Source: an uncultured Bacteroidia bacterium
Lineage (GTDB): Bacteria > Bacteroidota > Bacteroidia > NS11-12g > UBA9320
DNA length: 36,648 nt
Direction of reading: 5' to 3'
Assembly (NCBI GenBank): GCA_905478335.1
Contig: CAJQIC010000041.1
Coordinates: 1 to 36,648 of the forward strand
Each line of letters starts with the position of its first letter. Within the stretch, counting starts at the first letter, position 1. The notes under the pieces are model-generated. The model did no database searches. It saw nothing but the letters and a program-made list of their open reading frames with translations, and had not been told where the DNA came from. Shown here piece by piece: positions 1-8,433 of this stretch. A program made the position numbers and the translations under genes.

Positions 1-576
1 TGTTGCGCAAGCGCGTATTACCCAGTTGCCATTAACGCCAATACCGTCGTTTGAGTTCCATGTGCCGTCCTTATCTTTTAGCCAGTTCTTGGTTTCCTCA
101 TAGGCGCCATCAAACTCTTCAGCAAAAGAAGGGAAGCCTTTGGTGTCAAGTATTTCGAATGCCACACGAACATCTTGACCCGCCTCTAGACGGACGTTGC
201 TAGATTTTATGTTTAAATCGGTAAGAGAGGTTAATGCAGAGGCCATTGTGTGTTTGGAAGAATGAATCATTTCACCCGGATTCGCTTCGCCGTTGTCTTT
301 ATATATTTTTAAGGTTAACTCTCTATTTGCTGGCGTGTTCCCAGTTCCGCCAAACAAGCATTGAATGTTGGTTATCTGATAAGAGCCAGGCAATCCTTCA
401 AGAGTTACAGCAACCTCTTCTCCAATTACATCTGTGCCTCTAAATTTTGAATCACCGCCATCGCTGTAGCCATGAAACTGCATTTCTACACGTCTGGTTG
501 ACGGACCGTCATCAGAATTACAAGAGAATAATAAAAGACCACAGGTCGCAAGAGAAAGAAGAATTAGTTTTTTCAT
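1..576 (-). CDS. Putative lipoprotein, C-terminus cut by window edge
   Basis: Reading the minus strand from an ATG at 576 gives 192 codons open to the window edge. The protein begins MKKLILLSLATCGLLLFSCN: a lysine n-region, a hydrophobic core and a lipobox LFSC with the lipidated Cys at residue 19. It is therefore probably anchored in a membrane on the periplasmic or outer side. The mature part is followed by an acidic SDDG linker and a beta-rich sequence with an 'NGNWVIRA' segment near the cut end, a type of sequence seen in secreted Bacteroidota proteins. I do not recognise a named family. It is divergent from hmgA. The true end lies outside the window. Confidence 0.8.
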   Translation of the reverse strand, partial: MKKLILLSLATCGLLLFSCNSDDGPSTRRVEMQFHGYSDGGDSKFRGTDVIGEEVAVTLEGLPGSYQITNIQCLFGGTGNTPANRELTLKIYKDNGEANPGEMIHSSKHTMASALTSLTDLNIKSSNVRLEAGQDVRVAFEILDTKGFPSFAEEFDGAYEETKNWLKDKDGTWNSNDGIGVNGNWVIRACAT

Positions 577-782
577 ATATGACAATACTTTTCGATGTGA
601 TAAAATTACAAAAACTAAATACAATCTAAGTCTTGGCGAACCAAAGAATCTTAGAATACGATTGATGTACATGGGATATAACATTTGTCATACGGTTATC
701 TCACCATCGTCAGGCGGTGAAATCAAGTAATGGTGACATTTGCATCAATGTATAGGTCATTCTTCTTTTATGGGTTTTTTGA

Positions 783-801
783 TTTAACCATTTTGGTTAA
801 A
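783..801. promoter_or_regulatory. Candidate operator palindrome upstream of hmgA
   Basis: Perfect inverted repeat TTTAACCA-TTT-TGGTTAAA (8-bp arms, 3-base spacer), about 95 bases before the hmgA start. There is no T-run, so it is not an obvious terminator. Its size suits a dimeric regulator, for example one controlling the aromatic catabolic operon, but no regulator gene is visible nearby. Function is inferred. Confidence 0.35.
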
Positions 802-854
802 CGTAACCCAGAGTGAGTTAAGGCGGTAAGCCAACCATAAGGCTCATCGTCCTT

Positions 855-893
855 CAGACATTCAATCATCCAATCATTCAAAACTCAACATTA
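855..893. repeat. Short 8-bp-periodic TTCAATC-type repeat
   Basis: Degenerate units spaced by eight bases (attcaatc, atccaatc, attcaaaa, ctcaacat) run up to the hmgA start. The first 15 bases, ttcagacattcaatc, recur exactly at about 28465, inside a longer array of the same kind. Confidence 0.55.
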
Positions 894-897
894 CCAC

Positions 898-2064
898 ATG
901 CCTAGATATCATACATTAGGTCAAATACCGAATAAAAGACATATCACCTTTGAAAAACCTGAGGGTGGATTATACCAAGAAGAACTTTTTGGAACAGCAG
1001 GTTTTGCAGGAATGTCGTCGTTAATTTATCACCTTTATCCGCCAACAGTGGTCAGTGAGGTGAAACGATTAACCGACGTTACACCAATAATTGCCATTGA
1101 AAAGAACATGCAAGCCCTAAGTTTTCAAGGCTTTAGTTTAACTCCTGAAAAGGATTATTTAAAAAGTAGGAAGACTCTGTTTGTCAATAATGACCTACAC
1201 ATAGGTTTGGCTGCACCCATTGAATTTTCTTCAGACTATTTCTACAGAAACTCTGATGCTGATGAAATGTTATTCGTGCATGCAGGTTCAGGAACGTTAA
1301 AAACCATGTACGGAAACCTCAAATTTGCATACGGCGATTATTTGATCATCCCGAGAGGAACAACGTACCAAATTGACTTTGATACAGAAGACAACAGGCT
1401 ACTGTACATCGAGTCGTTTAGTGAAATAACAACACCGCGCAGATATAGAAACGACTACGGCCAGTTTCTTGAACATTCACCATTTTGTGAACGTGATTTT
1501 AGGTTACCAACAGACCTGCAAACACATAATGAAAAAGGGTCATTCAAAGTGATTTCTAAAAAGCAAGGTGTGTTGTGGGAGTATACGCACGCAAACCACC
1601 CATTTGACGTCGTAGGATGGGATGGGTTTAATTACCCTTACCCTTACGCTTTCTCGATTCTCGATTTTGAACCACTAACAGGCCGAATACATATGCCGCC
1701 CCCAATCCATCAGCAATGGGAGTCTGCAGGATTTGTTGTGTGTTCATTTGTGCCGCGATTGTATGATTATCATCCCAAAGCGATACCCGCTCCGTACCAT
1801 CACAGTAATGTGGACTCTGAAGAGATTCTCTATTACGTTGATGGGGATTTTATGAGCAGAAATAACATCAAAAAAGGGCAAATTACCTTACATCCTGGAG
1901 GCATCCCACACGGGCCACACCCTGGTGCCATTGAACGAAGTGTTGGGAAAACCAAAACTGAGGAGCTAGCCGTGATGATTGACCCGTTTGCACCGCTTTC
2001 AATAACCAAAGCAGCCATGGACTTACAAGTGGACGATTATTACAAATCTTGGATTGCAGAATAA
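898..2064 (+). CDS. hmgA: Homogentisate 1,2-dioxygenase
   Basis: Cytoplasmic non-haem iron dioxygenase that opens the homogentisate ring to maleylacetoacetate in tyrosine and phenylalanine breakdown. The 388-residue protein has the cupin-like layout of the family, including a 'DEMLFVHAGSGTL' first cupin strand set. The iron ligands can be placed by spacing: His302, Glu308 (in HHSNVDSEE) and His338 (in HPGGIPHGPHPG). These offsets of +6 and +36 equal those of the human ligands His335, Glu341 and His371. It is shorter than the human enzyme (445 aa), as is usual for the Bacteroidota form. It starts at ATG 898 and is the first gene of a tight operon, with hppD 12 bases downstream. The product of HppD is its substrate. 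Confidence 0.95.
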   Translation: MPRYHTLGQIPNKRHITFEKPEGGLYQEELFGTAGFAGMSSLIYHLYPPTVVSEVKRLTDVTPIIAIEKNMQALSFQGFSLTPEKDYLKSRKTLFVNNDLHIGLAAPIEFSSDYFYRNSDADEMLFVHAGSGTLKTMYGNLKFAYGDYLIIPRGTTYQIDFDTEDNRLLYIESFSEITTPRRYRNDYGQFLEHSPFCERDFRLPTDLQTHNEKGSFKVISKKQGVLWEYTHANHPFDVVGWDGFNYPYPYAFSILDFEPLTGRIHMPPPIHQQWESAGFVVCSFVPRLYDYHPKAIPAPYHHSNVDSEEILYYVDGDFMSRNNIKKGQITLHPGGIPHGPHPGAIERSVGKTKTEELAVMIDPFAPLSITKAAMDLQVDDYYKSWIAE

Positions 2065-2076
2065 AAATATAGAACA

Positions 2077-3241
<1,165 letters not shown>

Positions 3242-3242
<1 letters not shown>

Positions 3243-4186
3243 TGAGTAAAATGACAAGACAGGAGCTGCTGGATGCTATTGAAGCCAAGTACGCAGCTCA
3301 AGGACAAGATATGGACGTCCATTTATCGGGATTGTTGCATGCAGAAACAATGACCTATTGGGATTTTGCCAATGTTGATGCATTATTGTCTCTGCAAATT
3401 AAGCGGACAAACCTGCCCGATGAGATGGTATTTATCATGTACCATCAGATCAACGAGCTCTTGTTTAAAATGATTTTGTGGGAGATTGAACAGATCTCTC
3501 ATAATGATGACATCAAACCCGAAAATTTTGCCATGCATTTGGCTCGGATTAGTCGGTATTTCGACATGCTTTCTAATTCTTTTGATATCATGGCTGAAGG
3601 TATGGAGATTGAGCAATACATGAAATTCCGGGATACCTTGACGCCGGCCAGTGGGTTTCAAAGCGCACAGTATCGAAAAATCGAAATTGCCTCGACAGAG
3701 TTAATCAATCTAATCGATTATAGATTTAGAGCGGATATAGACAGAGATACACCATATTCTCATGCATTTGAGCATATGTATTGGATGGCGGCAGGTAAGG
3801 ATTATAAAACGGGTAAGAAAAGCAAGTTGATGCAGAATTTTGAAAAGAAATACCGCGTTGAGCTTATTAACTACATGACCGAGTATAACCTCGTTAACCT
3901 GTGGACGAAATTCAAACAACTACCTAAGGAATATCAAGAAGATAAGCAGTTGATTAACGAGATGCGTCATTACGATCATACCGTCAATATTAGCTGGGTA
4001 ATGCATCATTACAATGCGGCTTCAAAGTATCTCGACAGCGGTGAGAAAGGTGCTAAAGCCACTGGAGGAAGCGATTGGCATAAATACATGCATCCGCGTT
4101 ACCAACGTCGTATTTTCTTCCCTGAATTGTGGAGTAAAGAGGAGCTTGACAATTGGGGGGTTACGAATCTTGAAAATCACAAGTGA
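3242..4186 (+). CDS. kynA: Tryptophan 2,3-dioxygenase
   Basis: Haem-dependent cytoplasmic dioxygenase that converts L-tryptophan to N-formylkynurenine, the first step of the kynurenine route. The 314-residue, mainly helical protein shows the family blocks YHQINELLFKM, RDTLTPASGFQS, SWVMHHYNAASKYL and the C-terminal KATGGSDWHKYMHPRYQ. The start ATG at 3242 overlaps the restored hppD stop (TAATG), so translational coupling is likely. It is the last gene of hmgA-hppD-kynA, which places tyrosine and tryptophan breakdown under one promoter. Later kynurenine genes are not adjacent, but a RidA-type deaminase at 27672 may belong to the same route. A long repeat block follows, with no clear terminator. 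Confidence 0.95.
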
Positions 4187-4228
4187 TTTTTAATGTTTAA
4201 TTTTTAATGATGAATGTTTAATACCGTC

Positions 4229-4271
4229 ACATCATATTATGTGCTCCTGAATTTCATAGTGCTTAATTAAT
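4229..4271. repeat. 43-bp direct repeat, copy 1
   Basis: Begins ACATCATATTATGTGCTC and ends GCTTAATTAAT. It matches 42 of 43 bases with 4583-4625; the difference is at 4260 (T) versus 4614 (A). The copies are 354 bases apart, and each is followed by an ATTGAG-rich run and then a TTTRTCCATGA motif, so the whole module looks duplicated and then diverged. Confidence 0.85.
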
Positions 4272-4537
4272 TGAGAGTTGATAATTGAGAGTTGAAAATT
4301 GAAAGTTGGAAACGCTTGATTTATCCATGAATTAACAATTGATTTTGGCGAGTAAGGCTTACAGAAATGCGAGCCGGCGAAGGAGTGAATTGAGGATGCC
4401 TTAGAAAATCAATAAAAGTGCTTGCATTTGTCTGCCAGAGGCCGACTATCTTTTATTAGCTTTTCTTGGCATTTGAAAGAGCGTGCGGAAGCATATTTCT
4501 GTTAAGACTTTTTGTTTCGTTTTTGGTCTCAAAAATG

Positions 4538-4570
4538 AAATCGGGTTATAGGGCGGAAGCCCTAATGGAA
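4538..4570 (+). repeat. REP-like hairpin unit, copy A
   Basis: Contains AAATCGGGTTATAGGG followed by CGGAAGCCCTAATGGA. The core AGGGC-GGAA-GCCCT can form a 5-bp stem closed by a GNRA-type loop. Its leader GTTTCGTTTTT...AAAAATGAAA matches the reverse complement of the sequence at about 36535-36577, so these are members of one dispersed family. Confidence 0.7.
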
Positions 4571-4582
4571 AAAAAATATTAA

Positions 4583-4625
4583 ACATCATATTATGTGCTC
4601 CTGAATTTCATAGAGCTTAATTAAT
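4583..4625. repeat. 43-bp direct repeat, copy 2
   Basis: Partner of 4229-4271. It lies 12 bases after REP-like copy A and is followed by a shorter ATTGAG run and REP-like copy B. Confidence 0.85.
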
Positions 4626-4675
4626 CATTAATCACTAATTGAGAATTGAAAATGTTGGATTTGTCCATGATTTAA

Positions 4676-4706
4676 AAATCGGGTTATGGGCGGAAGCCCT
4701 AATGGA
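4676..4706 (+). repeat. REP-like hairpin unit, copy B
   Basis: Same sequence as copy A minus one A (TTATGGG instead of TTATAGGG). It retains the GGGC-GGAA-GCCC hairpin and the CCCTAATGGA tail. Confidence 0.7.
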
Positions 4707-4746
4707 CAAACAACTATTAAAAAGTAAACATTAAGAATTAACAATT

Positions 4747-4769
4747 GATTCCAGCGAAGCTGGAATCTA
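4747..4769 (-). terminator. Hairpin overlapping the ccmB stop codon
   Basis: Perfect inverted repeat with 9-bp arms GATTCCAGC / GCTGGAATC and a 3-base loop, beginning at the ccmB TAG on the minus strand. The following bases (AATTGTTAATTC) are AT-rich but not a clean T-run, so it may be a weak terminator or an mRNA 3' end stabiliser. Confidence 0.45.
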
Positions 4770-5429
4770 ATTCTGCCATAAAAACCTAAACAGAACCGTC
4801 GCTAACAAAGCAATCATTACGTCCATAAGCAGTAAAACAGATGCGTTCTGAAGGAAGTTTGTGTGGTCTCCCATAACGATTAGAACACCACCAGCTACGG
4901 CAACCATAATCATAGGAATGATTAGCGGAAAGCTCAGTAAGGGCATAATTATGCCACCGGCTTTGGTCTTTGAAGCAATAGCCGATATCGTTGTAAATAA
5001 CACCCCTAAACCTATTGAAAATAGTAAGATAAGCGTTCCGTAGCGCCATATATCCCATTGGATGCCATTAAAAAATATCGCAAACATGAGGAGCGTTAAA
5101 AGGGTAATGGTAATCGATAGCAATGTGTTAAACAACATTTTGCTAAACAAGACCGCCAAAGGATTCACCAAGGTGTGAAAATACAAGCGTCTGTCGTCGC
5201 GTTCTTGAATAAAACTTCTTGCAATGGCGTTGACAGCCGAAAACAATACGATAACCCAAAATAATGCATTCCAAGTCGCAGGTTTTATGGAAGGGAAACA
5301 CAGGTTTATGATAAAAACTGCAGAGACGAGTTGCACCAATATGCCGTTGATCGCATATCGATTACGCCATTCCGTTTTTATCTCCTTTAAAAAAAGGATT
5401 TTTGCCTGCCTAATTAGCCCTATTTGCAT
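4767..5429 (-). CDS. ccmB: CcmB-like haem exporter permease
   Basis: Inner-membrane permease of 220 residues resembling CcmB, the membrane subunit of the CcmAB ABC complex of cytochrome c maturation system I. About six transmembrane segments are visible (for example 24-50, 96-120, 128-150 and 160-180). The cytoplasmic 'FIQERDDRRLYFHTLVNPLAVLFSK' stretch fits the coupling region of the family. ATG 5429 is chosen because a TAnnTTTG box lies 11 bases upstream. Neither ccmA nor ccmC is adjacent, so it stands alone here. The gene is divergent from the TerB-like gene. Function as a haem-related exporter is inferred by family. Confidence 0.8.
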   Translation of the reverse strand: MQIGLIRQAKILFLKEIKTEWRNRYAINGILVQLVSAVFIINLCFPSIKPATWNALFWVIVLFSAVNAIARSFIQERDDRRLYFHTLVNPLAVLFSKMLFNTLLSITITLLTLLMFAIFFNGIQWDIWRYGTLILLFSIGLGVLFTTISAIASKTKAGGIIMPLLSFPLIIPMIMVAVAGGVLIVMGDHTNFLQNASVLLLMDVMIALLATVLFRFLWQN

Positions 5430-5440
5430 ATTTTTGCCCG

Positions 5441-5448
5441 CAAAATTA
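5441..5448 (-). promoter_or_regulatory. Bacteroidota -7 promoter box for ccmB
   Basis: TAATTTTG on the minus strand, matching TAnnTTTG, 11 bases before the ccmB ATG. The leader would be only a few bases long. No strong upstream TTG element is seen. Confidence 0.5.
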
Positions 5449-5454
5449 CGTTAA

Positions 5455-5916
5455 ATGGACTTCCCACTTAGAAATTTAAACGAAACCGAAAAAGACAGCC
5501 TGAAAACAGCACCAATTTATGTTGGTTTGTTGATTGCATCTGTTGACGGTGAGGTGTCAGAAAATGAGTTAGCTCGTATCGAAGACATCATCAAAACGAA
5601 AACATTCTCTGAACAGAACGATGTACATTACTTGTACACAGAGCTAGCAAACAACGACTTGTTAGGGAATATCAATACCATATTCAACGGATTGGGTGAT
5701 TCTACTGAAGCGCGTGTTTCTGGGGCGACTGAAGCATTGAAAAACCTAAATTCAATTTTACCAAAAGTGAGCCCTACTTATGCATTGCAGTTTCGCGATT
5801 CTTTACACGACATTGCAGTGGAAGTAGCTAAAGCGTCTGGTGGAATATTTGGTATGGGAAGCATCAGTGATGAAGAGAAAGAAGTGCTTGACTTGCCAAT
5901 GATCGATAAAGTGTAA
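5455..5916 (+). CDS. TerB-like domain protein
   Basis: Soluble 153-residue helical protein without signal peptide. The segment 'TAPIYVGLLIASVDGEVSENELARIEDI' (about 19-46) matches the start of TerB-type domains, where an acidic DGE/E-rich motif may bind metal. The C-terminus is 'SISDEEKEVLDLPMIDKV'. Its biochemical role is unknown; TerB domains are named from tellurite resistance operons, but most family members are not tied to tellurite. The ATG at 5455 lies 25 bases from the divergent ccmB start. The biotin carboxylase gene begins 7 bases after its stop, so the two are probably cotranscribed. Confidence 0.65.
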   Translation: MDFPLRNLNETEKDSLKTAPIYVGLLIASVDGEVSENELARIEDIIKTKTFSEQNDVHYLYTELANNDLLGNINTIFNGLGDSTEARVSGATEALKNLNSILPKVSPTYALQFRDSLHDIAVEVAKASGGIFGMGSISDEEKEVLDLPMIDKV

Positions 5917-5923
5917 ACACCTT

Positions 5924-7411
5924 TTGGGTAGCTTAAAAAAAATATTAATCGCCAATAGAGGCGAAATTGCCGTTCGAGTTATTCGAACTTGCCAAAAACT
6001 TGGTATCAAAACGGTTGCCGTTTATTCAGAGGCAGACCGGTTCTCTAAACATATTCAGCTTGCAGACGAAGCATTTTGTTTAGGACCTGGACCAAGTGCC
6101 GATAGTTATTTACGTGCCGACAAAATCATAGACATTTGCAAGAAGCATGAAGTTGACGCGATTCACCCAGGATATGGGTTTCTATCTGAAAATGCTGGAT
6201 TTGCACGGTTACTAAGCCAAAACAACATTGTGTTAATTGGGCCATCTCCTGAGGCAATGGAGGTAATGGGAAGTAAGCTGGCGTCAAAGGCAGCTGTGGC
6301 CAAATACAACGTCCCAATGGTGCCAGGCATCAACGAAGCTGTTGAAGATCCTAAGAAAGCGATTGAAGTAGCCAGAGAAGTTGGATTTCCTGTTTTAGTT
6401 AAAGCAAGTGCTGGTGGTGGCGGTAAAGGCATGCGCATTGTGCACGAAGAATCTGAGTTAGAAAGTCAAATGAAAATGGCTATCAGCGAAGCAATTTCTT
6501 CATTTGGCGATGGAGCTGTTTTTATAGAGAGATTTGTTCAAAATCCACGTCATATTGAAATACAGGTTCTAGGAGATAATCATGGAAACATTGTCCACCT
6601 TTTTGAAAGGGAATGCAGTATTCAGAGAAGGCACCAAAAGCTTGTAGAAGAGGCACCGTCGGCTGTGCTCACTGAAGCCTTACGATCAGCTATGGGAGAA
6701 GCAGCAGTGAATGTGGCTAAGGCTTGTAATTACTCTGGGGCAGGAACAGTTGAGTTTCTGTTGGACAGCAACCACAATTTCTATTTTCTTGAAATGAATA
6801 CTCGGTTACAGGTTGAACATCCAGTAACCGAATTAATAACGGGTTTGGACTTGGTCGAGCAACAAATTAGAGTTGCGGAAGGCGAGCCTTTGGCTTTTCA
6901 GCAGTCTGACCTAACCATTAACGGACATGCACTTGAATTACGCGTTTGTGCAGAAGACCCGATGAATGATTTTTTGCCTACCATTGGTAAAATTGAAACG
7001 TATAATCCGCCAAAGGGTGAACATATACGAGTTGACGATTTTGTTGACGCAGGTTATGATATTCCTATCTTTTACGACAACATGATTTCGAAACTGATTG
7101 TTTGGGCACCTACCAGACTTGAGGCAATCGAAAAAATGAAAGATGCCATTAACCGTTATGAGATTGAAGGTCTGGAAACGACGTTAAGTTTTGGCAGCTT
7201 TGTGTTAAACCATCCAAACTTTGTCAACGCAGATTTCGACACGCAATTTGTTCCAAAATATTTTAGTAAAGAACAAGTACTTAAGTCAGAAGAGTCTACA
7301 TCAATGGCGGCAGCTTTATTGGCTATTGAATTGCTGAAATCTGGCGATAAGCCTGTTATTTCTGAAGGAAAACGGGACTCAGACTGGTTCTTAAATCGCC
7401 GTAACGCTTAG
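5924..7411 (+). CDS. accC: Biotin carboxylase subunit of an acyl-CoA carboxylase
   Basis: ATP-dependent carboxylation of biotin, feeding an acetyl-CoA or propionyl-CoA carboxylase in the cytoplasm. The 495-residue protein has the biotin carboxylase N-domain (KKILIANRGEIAVRVIRTC), the ATP-grasp glycine loop (KASAGGGGKGMRIV), the metal and catalytic block FLEMNTRLQVEHPVTELITG and the C-domain HALELRVCAEDP. No biotin-attachment domain is present. It has about 45 residues beyond the usual end. The start is TTG 5924: the nearest upstream in-frame stop is at 5900 and no ATG lies between. accB and carboxyltransferase genes are not adjacent, so whether it serves fatty acid synthesis or propionyl-CoA metabolism is open; the sequence resembles the acyl-CoA carboxylase group. 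Confidence 0.88.
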   Translation: MGSLKKILIANRGEIAVRVIRTCQKLGIKTVAVYSEADRFSKHIQLADEAFCLGPGPSADSYLRADKIIDICKKHEVDAIHPGYGFLSENAGFARLLSQNNIVLIGPSPEAMEVMGSKLASKAAVAKYNVPMVPGINEAVEDPKKAIEVAREVGFPVLVKASAGGGGKGMRIVHEESELESQMKMAISEAISSFGDGAVFIERFVQNPRHIEIQVLGDNHGNIVHLFERECSIQRRHQKLVEEAPSAVLTEALRSAMGEAAVNVAKACNYSGAGTVEFLLDSNHNFYFLEMNTRLQVEHPVTELITGLDLVEQQIRVAEGEPLAFQQSDLTINGHALELRVCAEDPMNDFLPTIGKIETYNPPKGEHIRVDDFVDAGYDIPIFYDNMISKLIVWAPTRLEAIEKMKDAINRYEIEGLETTLSFGSFVLNHPNFVNADFDTQFVPKYFSKEQVLKSEESTSMAAALLAIELLKSGDKPVISEGKRDSDWFLNRRNA

Positions 7412-7477
7412 TCTTTACGTTACCAACACTCGTCTTGTAATTATAGGTATTGGTCTTAACGCATTAAGCCGATAGAC

Positions 7478-7485
7478 TATATTTG
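7478..7485 (+). promoter_or_regulatory. -7 promoter box for the ABC/membrane protein operon
   Basis: TATATTTG matches TAnnTTTG, 34 bases before the ATG at 7520. A TTGG lies 25 bases upstream of the box (7452), slightly beyond the usual spacing. Confidence 0.45.
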
Positions 7486-7519
7486 TTTCTATTGCGTTTT
7501 TAAACCATCACGCCTAATT

Positions 7520-8431
7520 ATGATTTTTACTGCAAACAACATAGTCAAACAATACCCGCGTTCTAAATTTAAACTTCACGTACCCAATGTTACCTTGTCT
7601 GAAGGGGCAATTGTGGGCGTTGTTGGCGAAAACGGAAACGGTAAAACAACGTTACTTAATATTATCGCTGGCGAACTGGAGGCCAATGGGTCGCTTAACT
7701 ATTTTGGAGAGGATGTGGCTCAAGATACCAATTGGAGTGCTTTGAAGTCCAAAATCGCTTTTATCCCGCAGCGTATTCCGAGATGGTATGGAAGCTTGAT
7801 TCAGAATCTCAAATTGAAAGCGGCATTAGATGGTATTCCTGCGGAAGAAAGTGATACCTACTTAGATGAAATTCTGTCCTTTCTCGGTTTGATGGATTAC
7901 AAACATCTTAAATGGACTGAAATATCGACGGGATATAGGCTGCGTTTTGAACTTGCTCGTATGTTGATTGGCAAGCCCAATTTGTTGGTTTTGGATGAAC
8001 CCTTGGCCAATTTGGATATCAATACACAACAAAAGTTTTTAAGCGATTTAAAAAATATTCTTCAGGACAAGAGTTATGAAACGGCGGTAATTCTGAGCAG
8101 TCAGCAACTGCATGAAATAGAAACTGTGAGCGATCACATGATCTTTTTAAGAAACGGCGAATCGGTATTTAGCGGTGCTGTAAACGAACTTGAAGCAGAT
8201 CACGAACAATTTGTTTTTGAGGTTCAAGTGGAGGCAGAAGATAAGGATAGACTGTTGACGTTTCTTAAGACTAACAATCTTAGTTACGGAGAAACAGGAG
8301 AGTACCTACAAGTATCATTTGATAAGTCGGCAACCAGCAATGATTTTCTTACGGTGTTAATTAAGGAGGGGTTTACGATTAAATACTATCGAAACATCAG
8401 TAAATCAACCAAAAGACTATTTAATCAGTAA
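7520..8431 (+). CDS. ABC transporter ATP-binding protein with atypical motifs
   Basis: Cytoplasmic ATPase subunit of 303 residues. It has Walker A GENGNGKT (about 37-44), a Q-loop region around FIPQR and Walker B with catalytic Glu (LLVLDEP). Two motifs are unusual: the signature position reads 'ISTGYRLRFELAR' in place of LSGGQ, and the H-loop reads 'LSSQQLHE', with Gln where the switch His normally stands. A C-terminal domain of about 85 residues follows the nucleotide-binding domain. ATG 7520 begins 34 bases after a TAnnTTTG box. Two paralogous membrane proteins follow directly, spaced by 2 and 6 bases, and are the likely partners. The substrate is unknown. Confidence 0.85.
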   Translation: MIFTANNIVKQYPRSKFKLHVPNVTLSEGAIVGVVGENGNGKTTLLNIIAGELEANGSLNYFGEDVAQDTNWSALKSKIAFIPQRIPRWYGSLIQNLKLKAALDGIPAEESDTYLDEILSFLGLMDYKHLKWTEISTGYRLRFELARMLIGKPNLLVLDEPLANLDINTQQKFLSDLKNILQDKSYETAVILSSQQLHEIETVSDHMIFLRNGESVFSGAVNELEADHEQFVFEVQVEAEDKDRLLTFLKTNNLSYGETGEYLQVSFDKSATSNDFLTVLIKEGFTIKYYRNISKSTKRLFNQ

Positions 8432-8433
8432 GG

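Larger units (their letters stand above)
577..897. other. Divergent intergenic region between lipoprotein gene and hmgA
   Basis: About 320 bases without a convincing gene. It must hold promoters for both flanking genes. I see no perfect TAnnTTTG box for either. It contains a perfect 8-bp inverted repeat (783-801) and a short run of 8-bp-periodic TTCAATC-like repeats (855-893) just before the hmgA start; both are listed separately. Confidence 0.5.
4187..4766. repeat. Gene-free repeat block between kynA and ccmB
   Basis: About 580 bases between convergent genes with no credible coding frame. It is a mosaic: a 43-bp direct repeat (4229-4271 and 4583-4625, one mismatch); short-period ATTGAGAGTTGA-like runs (about 4269-4312 and 4634-4652); a unique stretch (about 4340-4530); and two REP-like units containing CGGGTTAT(A)GGGCGGAAGCCCTAATGG. 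The motif GAATTAACAATTGATT occurs near 4330 and again near 4737. I see no transposase remnant. Related sequence lies at the right end of the window in the opposite orientation. Confidence 0.75.

Noticed and set aside
234-629. Two plus-strand open frames near the left edge
   Set aside because: They are antisense to the lipoprotein gene, which has a signal peptide, lipobox and continuous frame; their translations show no protein-like features.
4340-4530. Decayed gene inside the 4187-4766 repeat block
   Set aside because: All frames are short and broken, and the sequence looks like part of the dispersed repeat, not like a protein remnant.
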